This document shows positions 41,797 through 46,153 of a stretch of 46,153 bases of DNA, one piece after another; the stretch's first letter is position 1; every line of letters begins with the position of its first letter. The stretch lies in the NCBI GenBank assembly GCA_022823085.1, contig JAJDXV010000004.1, positions 1 to 46,153 on the forward strand. The letters are read 5' to 3'. The DNA is from Candidatus Poribacteria bacterium (GTDB taxonomy: Bacteria > Poribacteria > WGA-4E > WGA-3G). The notes below the pieces were generated by a model, which was given only the letters and a program-made list of their open reading frames with translations, was not told the DNA's origin and did not search any database. A program made the position numbers and the translations under genes.

Positions 41797-42531
41797 TTAG
41801 CGACTAAAGACGCGGAAGAGTTTTTTAATCGGATCGTAGAACTGATCGACCACGCGTTCTTTGAGCGGAATGATGGCATTATCCGTAATTGTGATATGTT
41901 CTGGACAGACCTTCGTACAGCACTTCGTGATATTACAATACCCGATCCCATCCGAATTTTTTAATTCTTCCAGCCGGTTCTCTGTGTCAATCGGGTGCAT
42001 TTCTAAAGACGCAGCATAAACGAGGAATCTCGGTCCGATGAACTCGTCGTGCAGCTTATGGTCGCGTAGGACGTGGCAGACATCTTGACAGAGGAAGCAC
42101 TCAATACATTTCCGAAATTCTTGGACGTGGTCGATGTCTTCTTGTTCCATCCGCCATGTCCCGTCTTCGGCATCTGGTGGACGCGGTGCGAACGGTTTCA
42201 TCCGTTCTTTCACCTTGAAGTTCCAGGACACGTCTGCGACGAGGTCTTTGATGAGCGGGAACGCGCGCATCGGTTCGATTGTGACGGGTGCGTCGAGCGG
42301 TACGGTGTCGAGGCGTGTCATACACATTAATTTCGGTTGCCCGTTGATTTCGGCGGAACACGACCCGCATTTTCCTGCTTTACAGTTCCAGCGAACTGCC
42401 ATATCGTTCGCTTGTTCGGCTTGGATGCGGTGGACTGCGTCTAAGACGACCATGCCCTCGGAGACTTCGGTCTCGTAATCGACAAATTGTGCGTCGTCTG
42501 CATTGCCGCGCCAAATTCTAAAAGTTGCCAT
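41797..42531 (-). CDS. sdhB: Succinate dehydrogenase/fumarate reductase iron-sulfur subunit
   Basis: This 244-residue subunit carries electrons from the flavoprotein to quinone. The 2Fe-2S site is CKAGKCGSC (about residues 52-60) with a further Cys in PKLMC, the next cluster is ECFLCQDVC, and the third is CNITKCCTKVCPEH. The ATG at 42531 (MATFRIWRG), preceded by AAGGA, is the family start; the longer frame to 42690 only reads through the 85-bp tandem repeats. It is separated from sdhA by those repeats and a MITE-like element. Confidence 0.92.
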   Translation of the reverse strand: MATFRIWRGNADDAQFVDYETEVSEGMVVLDAVHRIQAEQANDMAVRWNCKAGKCGSCSAEINGQPKLMCMTRLDTVPLDAPVTIEPMRAFPLIKDLVADVSWNFKVKERMKPFAPRPPDAEDGTWRMEQEDIDHVQEFRKCIECFLCQDVCHVLRDHKLHDEFIGPRFLVYAASLEMHPIDTENRLEELKNSDGIGYCNITKCCTKVCPEHITITDNAIIPLKERVVDQFYDPIKKLFRVFSR

Positions 42532-42785
42532 ATTTTTAATTTTCCTTGCGGTTCGTTGAGGTGGATTGAGGGTTGAGAGTGTCTTCCGATAGATCCGCTT
42601 TCCACTTCGTTCCAATTTTTTTAATTTTCCTTGCGGTTCGTTGAGGTGGATTGCGGGTTGAGAGTGTCCTCCGATAGATCCGCTTTCCACTTCGTTCCAA
42701 TTTTTTTAATTTTCCTTGCGGTTCGTTGAGGTGGATTGCGGGTTGAGAGTGTCCTCCGATAGATCCGCTTTCCACTTCGTTCCAA
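42532..42785. repeat. 85-bp tandem repeat array, about three copies
   Basis: Units begin at 42541, 42626 and 42711 (tttccttgcg), spaced exactly 85 bp, with only a few differences; the third ends at about 42785. The period is not a multiple of three, so it is not a coding repeat. On the sdh coding strand each unit contains AAGGAAAATTAAAAA, the same sequence that precedes the sdhB start codon, plus GGAGGACAC. The array therefore looks like successive duplications of the sdhB translation-initiation region. Confidence 0.9.
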
Positions 42786-42851
42786 GCTGCGTATGCTTTA
42801 AAAAAGAAGTGTGATAACTATTATGAATAGAACCCCTGCAAACAATTAAAC

Positions 42852-42971
42852 AGGACTTACGCACTTTTGACAATAAGTGGTTCTGTTAGATGAAATGTTT
42901 CAGTAAACACAGCGTTTTGGTAGCACAAACTAACAGTTTATGGTACAAAAGAGCATTATGCGTAAGTCCTA
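42852..42971. mobile_element. MITE-like element, copy 4 (120 bp, diverged)
   Basis: The terminal repeats aggacttacgca (42852-42863) and tgcgtaagtcct (42959-42970) are intact. The interior is about as long as in copies 1 and 2, with many substitutions. The central hairpin is kept as aaact (42927-42931) and agttt (42935-42939) around aac. It lies 8 bp downstream of the sdhA stop codon, inside the sdh gene cluster. Confidence 0.78.
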
Positions 42972-42979
42972 TTAAAATG

Positions 42980-44812
42980 TTATCCTATTTCGTCTATGAT
43001 TTCCTGCAGATCTGCTTGGAGTTCGTCAATCGGTTCTCGTCGGACTGTCATTGCACCATCATCTGTTTTGTTGATGATAGTGTTGTATTTGCCGGCGCCG
43101 GGTTCCTCTTTCTCTGGGTAATCGTCCCGTGAATGTGCGCCGATACTTGCTTTGCGTTCAAGTGCTGCGAGCGCAATCGCTTCGGAGACTGTCAGCAGAC
43201 AGTCGAGGTCCAATGCCGTGTGCCAGCCGGCGTTGTATTCGCGATTACCGATGGCGTGAACGTTTTCCGCTTTTTCACGCAGTGCCTGAACCTCCGCTAA
43301 GGCTTGCGTGAGGCTTTCTTGGCTTCGGGCAATGCCGACCAGATCCTGCATTTTTTCTTGGAGTTGTGCTTGGATGTCGTAGGGACCGATGTTGTTGCCG
43401 TTACCATCCGTTGGCGGGTTCTCGAACGGTTTGAGTGTATGCGCAGCGATTGTCTCGATTTCGGTTTCATCAATCGGCACCGCTTCGTTTTCCGTCGCAA
43501 ATTGTGCAGCGTATTCGCCTGCACGCTTACCGAAAACGAGCAGATCGGAGAGTGAATTACCGCCGAGTCTGTTAGCACCGTGCAAACCGGCAGCGCATTC
43601 ACCAGCAGCAAAAAGTCCGGGAACCGCTGTCATCTGTGAGTCGGCATCGACCCGGATACCGCCCATAACATAGTGCGTTGTCGGGCCGACCTCCATCGGT
43701 TCTTCTGTGATGTCGATATTGGCGAGTTCTTTGAACTGATGGTACATGCTCGGCAGTTTCCTGCGGATATGCTCTGCAGCGTTCGGGAGTTTCTCCTTGA
43801 TCCATGCGATATCCAAGAACACACCGCCGTGTGGGCTGCCTCTACCTTCTTGAACTTCTCGGACGATACAGCGTGCGACGTGATCGCGGGTCAAGAGTTC
43901 TGGTGGACGTCGCGCTTCTCGGTCACCTTGTGTATACCGCCAGCCTTCTTCAGGGTTATCTGCTGTCTGATTCACGTAGAGTTCGGGTATGTCGTCGAAC
44001 ATGAAGCGTTTGCCTTCACTGTTTGTGAGGATACCGCCTTCACCACGCACGCCTTCTGTAACCAAGATGCCTCGAACGCTCGGGGGCCAGACCATACCTG
44101 TCGGATGGAATTGAACGAACTCCATATCAATGAGTTCCGCGCCCGCGTGATACGCGAGCGAATGTCCATCACCGGTGTATTCCCAGCTATTGCTTGTAAC
44201 TTTGTACGCCTTGCCGACACCGCCTGTTGCTAAGACAACGGCTTTTGCTGTAAATATTTTGAAACGTCCTTTTTCACGTTCGTAGCCGAAGGCACCGGAT
44301 ATTCTATCGCCTGTTTTCAGGAGTGAGACGACGGTATTCTCCATGTGTACTTCAATGCCTTGATGGATGCCGTGATCTTGTAAGGCGCGGATCATTTCTA
44401 AGCCTGTCCGGTCACCGACGTGTGCGAGACGTGGGTATTGGTGTCCGCCGAAGTTTCGCTGGAGGATGCCACCCTCTTGTGTTCGGTCAAAGAGTGCGCC
44501 CCATGCTTCCAATTCTTGCACGCGGTCTGGGGATTCCTTGGCGTGGAGTTCTGCCATCCGTGCGTTGGAGAGATATTGTCCACCGCGCATGGTGTCGGCG
44601 AAGTGGACGCGCCAACTGTCTCTTTCGTCTACATTTGCCAAGGCGGCGGCGACACCACCTTCCGCCATGACGGTGTGTGCTTTGCCGAGTAGGGACTTAC
44701 ATACAAGTCCTACTTTAAGGTCGCCGACAGCGGCTTCAATGGCGGCGCGAAGTCCCGCACCACCGGCTCCGATTATTAATACATCGTATTCGTGAGTTTC
44801 GTAAGATGCCAC
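42980..44812 (-). CDS. sdhA: Succinate dehydrogenase/fumarate reductase flavoprotein subunit
   Basis: This 610-residue subunit binds FAD and oxidises succinate or reduces fumarate. It has the FAD-binding VLIIGAGGAGLRAA (about residues 11-24), AHTVMAEGGVAAA with the flavin-linked histidine at 46, the active-site FVQFHPTGM and THYVMGGIRVD segments, and GANRLGGNSLSDLLVFGKRAG. The C-terminal domain with LDLDCLL and a catalytic-domain end is intact. It is downstream of the membrane anchor gene (37 bp) and upstream of sdhB. Confidence 0.93.
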   Translation of the reverse strand: MASYETHEYDVLIIGAGGAGLRAAIEAAVGDLKVGLVCKSLLGKAHTVMAEGGVAAALANVDERDSWRVHFADTMRGGQYLSNARMAELHAKESPDRVQELEAWGALFDRTQEGGILQRNFGGHQYPRLAHVGDRTGLEMIRALQDHGIHQGIEVHMENTVVSLLKTGDRISGAFGYEREKGRFKIFTAKAVVLATGGVGKAYKVTSNSWEYTGDGHSLAYHAGAELIDMEFVQFHPTGMVWPPSVRGILVTEGVRGEGGILTNSEGKRFMFDDIPELYVNQTADNPEEGWRYTQGDREARRPPELLTRDHVARCIVREVQEGRGSPHGGVFLDIAWIKEKLPNAAEHIRRKLPSMYHQFKELANIDITEEPMEVGPTTHYVMGGIRVDADSQMTAVPGLFAAGECAAGLHGANRLGGNSLSDLLVFGKRAGEYAAQFATENEAVPIDETEIETIAAHTLKPFENPPTDGNGNNIGPYDIQAQLQEKMQDLVGIARSQESLTQALAEVQALREKAENVHAIGNREYNAGWHTALDLDCLLTVSEAIALAALERKASIGAHSRDDYPEKEEPGAGKYNTIINKTDDGAMTVRREPIDELQADLQEIIDEIG

Positions 44813-44849
44813 GCTAAAATTTCCTCTCTTCTCTACTGTAAATACTTCT

Positions 44850-45662
44850 TTAGAATGTGATCCAGTCTTGACCGATTGCTGGTGCTATGAAACGGACGTA
44901 TACATCCGAAAAACCGACCCAGCAGAGGCTCATCCATGCCCAGAGCATGTGATGGCGGTTTAAACAACTGACGCAGTTATACGCCTGCCGACGGACGGGT
45001 GCTTTGGAAAGCAGGTCAATTACGCCACCAACTAAATGGCGTAAAGAGTGGCATCCGAAGGTATAACCGCCTAAAAGGACGACGTTGCCCGCTAAAACGA
45101 TGGTACCGATGCCGATGCCGAAGGTCGTTCCGCCATTCCCATCGTCAAACCAGAGTGCTTTCCATACATCGTAAGCGAGGATACCTAAGATAATGAGTGC
45201 GACGTAAAGAAAATAGCGATGTATGTTTTGGACAATCAACGGGAACGAGTTTTCACCGCGATAGCCTTTTCGTGGTTCTGATACTGTACAGGACGGCGGG
45301 TCTGCCCAGAACGCTTTGTAATACGCTCCTCGATAGTAGTAGCAAGTAAAGCGGAATCCGAGGGGTGCCCATAAAATGAGGACCGCGGGTGTAATGAGAC
45401 CGGGCATCCACTCTGGCATCATGCCGAACCAGCTGTGCGTGACGCTATGTGTATCGGTACCAAAAAGCAGCGGTGAGTAGAAAGGTGATAGGTACGGACC
45501 GTGAAGGAAATGAGCCCCTTCAAAAACCCGAAAGGTCGCGTAAACGATGAATGTTCCCAATCCGAGAAATACGGTTAGGGGTTGTAACCACCATGTGTCT
45601 CGGCGTTGGGTTTGGAACGGACGGTGTTCTGTTGTTAACGTGAGTTCTGGATGTTGGGTCAT
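44850..45662 (-). CDS. sdhC: Succinate dehydrogenase membrane anchor subunit
   Basis: This 270-residue membrane protein has about five transmembrane helices (LTVFLGLGTFIVYATF, a middle GLITPAVLILWAPL, YFLYVALIILGILAY, GTIVLAGNVVLLGGYTFG, HMLWAWMSLCWVGF) with histidines placed to bind haem or quinone (HSLRHLVGG, NRHHM). It belongs to the single-subunit anchor type seen next to sdhA and sdhB in Actinobacteria and Acidobacteria. The symbol is by position. It is the first of the three sdh genes in transcription order. Confidence 0.8.
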   Translation of the reverse strand: MTQHPELTLTTEHRPFQTQRRDTWWLQPLTVFLGLGTFIVYATFRVFEGAHFLHGPYLSPFYSPLLFGTDTHSVTHSWFGMMPEWMPGLITPAVLILWAPLGFRFTCYYYRGAYYKAFWADPPSCTVSEPRKGYRGENSFPLIVQNIHRYFLYVALIILGILAYDVWKALWFDDGNGGTTFGIGIGTIVLAGNVVLLGGYTFGCHSLRHLVGGVIDLLSKAPVRRQAYNCVSCLNRHHMLWAWMSLCWVGFSDVYVRFIAPAIGQDWITF

Positions 45663-45708
45663 AGACGATTTTTCCTTACGATAAAATAAAAAATAGAGAT
45701 TTTTTTAA

Positions 45709-45927
45709 TTACACCGTTTGAACTTTGGTGAGTAAGAGCATTTTTGCATGGGCGGATTCTAAAATCGAGTCCCGAATGAAGGTACTGGCATTTAGGATTT
45801 CAATACCGATGAGTTCGCCGTCACTGTTTAATTCTGCGGTGATATTAGGGCTGAGTTCAAGACTGTCGGTTTCTGGTTCCTCGGAAATCACCAGGTGCAA
45901 TATATCCTCTTTTTCAAAGTAGACCAT
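45709..45927 (-). CDS. DUF2283 family protein
   Basis: This 72-residue protein matches DUF2283: MVYFEKEDILHLVISEEPE, then ELSPNITAELNSDGELIGIEILNAS. This family of small proteins often accompanies DUF4258 proteins and has been suspected of antitoxin function. It lies 46 bp upstream of sdhC but is likely unrelated to the sdh genes. The rest of the window (45928-46153) is AT-rich with no recognised gene, apart from TAAGTCCTATTAAA at about 45957, which resembles the right end of MITE copy 4. Confidence 0.75.
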   Translation of the reverse strand: MVYFEKEDILHLVISEEPETDSLELSPNITAELNSDGELIGIEILNASTFIRDSILESAHAKMLLLTKVQTV

Positions 45928-46153
45928 CTTTGTTTTATTTATGTAATCTGCCCATATAAGTCCTATTAAATCACCAATAGTATACCATAAAAAAAAATCT
46001 CTGTCAAATATTACAATAGTTTGGACAGTTTCTGCCCGTTTTGTGTTTCCGTGTTTTCAAGGACGTTCTATTTTTCCACGAGTTTTGAGCCGTGGGCGAA
46101 CTCGTAGAAAAGGCACAAGAAGGCACTTTAATTTTTTTTGTACGCAAAATTTC

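Noticed and set aside
42532..42690. N-terminal extension of sdhB by 53 residues
   Set aside because: The extra residues are only a read-through of the non-coding tandem repeats; the family start is at 42531.
42532..42785. CRISPR array
   Set aside because: The 85-bp units are contiguous with no unique spacers, and no cas gene is present.
44690..44720. A possible fifth copy of the MITE end (gggacttac...aagtcctac)
   Set aside because: It lies inside the conserved sdhA coding sequence, matches only about 9 bases on each side and is too short for an element.
1..46153. tRNA or rRNA genes
   Set aside because: No T-loop or acceptor-stem pattern or rRNA core sequence was noticed by eye; a covariance-model scan would be decisive.

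Overview
The window looks like a stretch of chromosome from an uncultured, moderate-GC Gram-negative bacterium. Its gene content (sulfatase, GH33 sialidase, phytanoyl-CoA dioxygenase-like oxygenase, two LamG secreted proteins, two Gfo/Idh/MocA oxidoreductases, Rpn-type nuclease, XisH/XisI, many small toxin/antitoxin-like genes, many dispersed palindromic repeats) is what I associate with Candidatus Poribacteria and related marine or sponge-associated lineages. That assignment is inference; no rRNA or tRNA gene was recognised in the window.

Layout. 1-5 kb: a tartrate/D-malate dehydrogenase, an ankyrin protein, a GNAT acetyltransferase, then a small accessory zone in which a DUF4160 gene is cleanly split by a 519-bp IS608-like insertion, followed by DUF2442 and a broken GNAT gene. 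5-11 kb: a large membrane protein with a lectin-like C-terminus, an Rpn nuclease with a seven-fold 12-bp minisatellite and an apparently leaderless consensus promoter, a GIY-YIG/DUF123 protein, an M29 aminopeptidase coupled to a methyltransferase-like gene, and an AlkB-like dioxygenase. 11.7-20 kb: a plus-strand catabolic/surface block (sulfatase, phosphohexomutase, Ycf48-like propeller, Gfo/Idh oxidoreductase, LamG protein, PhyH oxygenase). 20-22 kb: xisH-xisI, a chimeric HsdR-like/TnpB relic and a PIN protein fused to an antitoxin-like tail. 22-27 kb (minus strand): sialidase, second LamG protein, methyltransferase, DUF2851 protein and thiE; a plus-strand SGNH hydrolase follows. 28-31 kb: a minus-strand operon of ECF sigma factor, FHA protein, peptidase and CvpA-like protein. 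31-35 kb: a conserved minus-strand block rho-rpmE-prfA-prmC. 36-41 kb: TPR lipoprotein, trypsin-TPR protein, Gfo/Idh oxidoreductase, YgiT-like protein. 41.8-45.7 kb: succinate dehydrogenase/fumarate reductase genes in the order membrane anchor, flavoprotein, iron-sulfur subunit, with a tandem-repeat array and a short transposon-like element wedged between the last two.

The most notable non-gene structure is repetitive DNA. There is a four-copy family of about 120 bp with 12-13 bp terminal inverted repeats and an internal hairpin that keeps its pairing by compensatory changes. There is also an IS608-like element with bulged-T hairpins and an omega-RNA-like right end but no transposase; its removal restores an intact DUF4160 reading frame. 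A third structure is an 85-bp array that repeats the ribosome-binding region of sdhB. At least two further families of short intergenic palindromes are present. Among proteins, a shared C-terminal KLTTTW tail on both secreted LamG proteins and the PIN-antitoxin fusion with an internal Shine-Dalgarno site deserve a second look.
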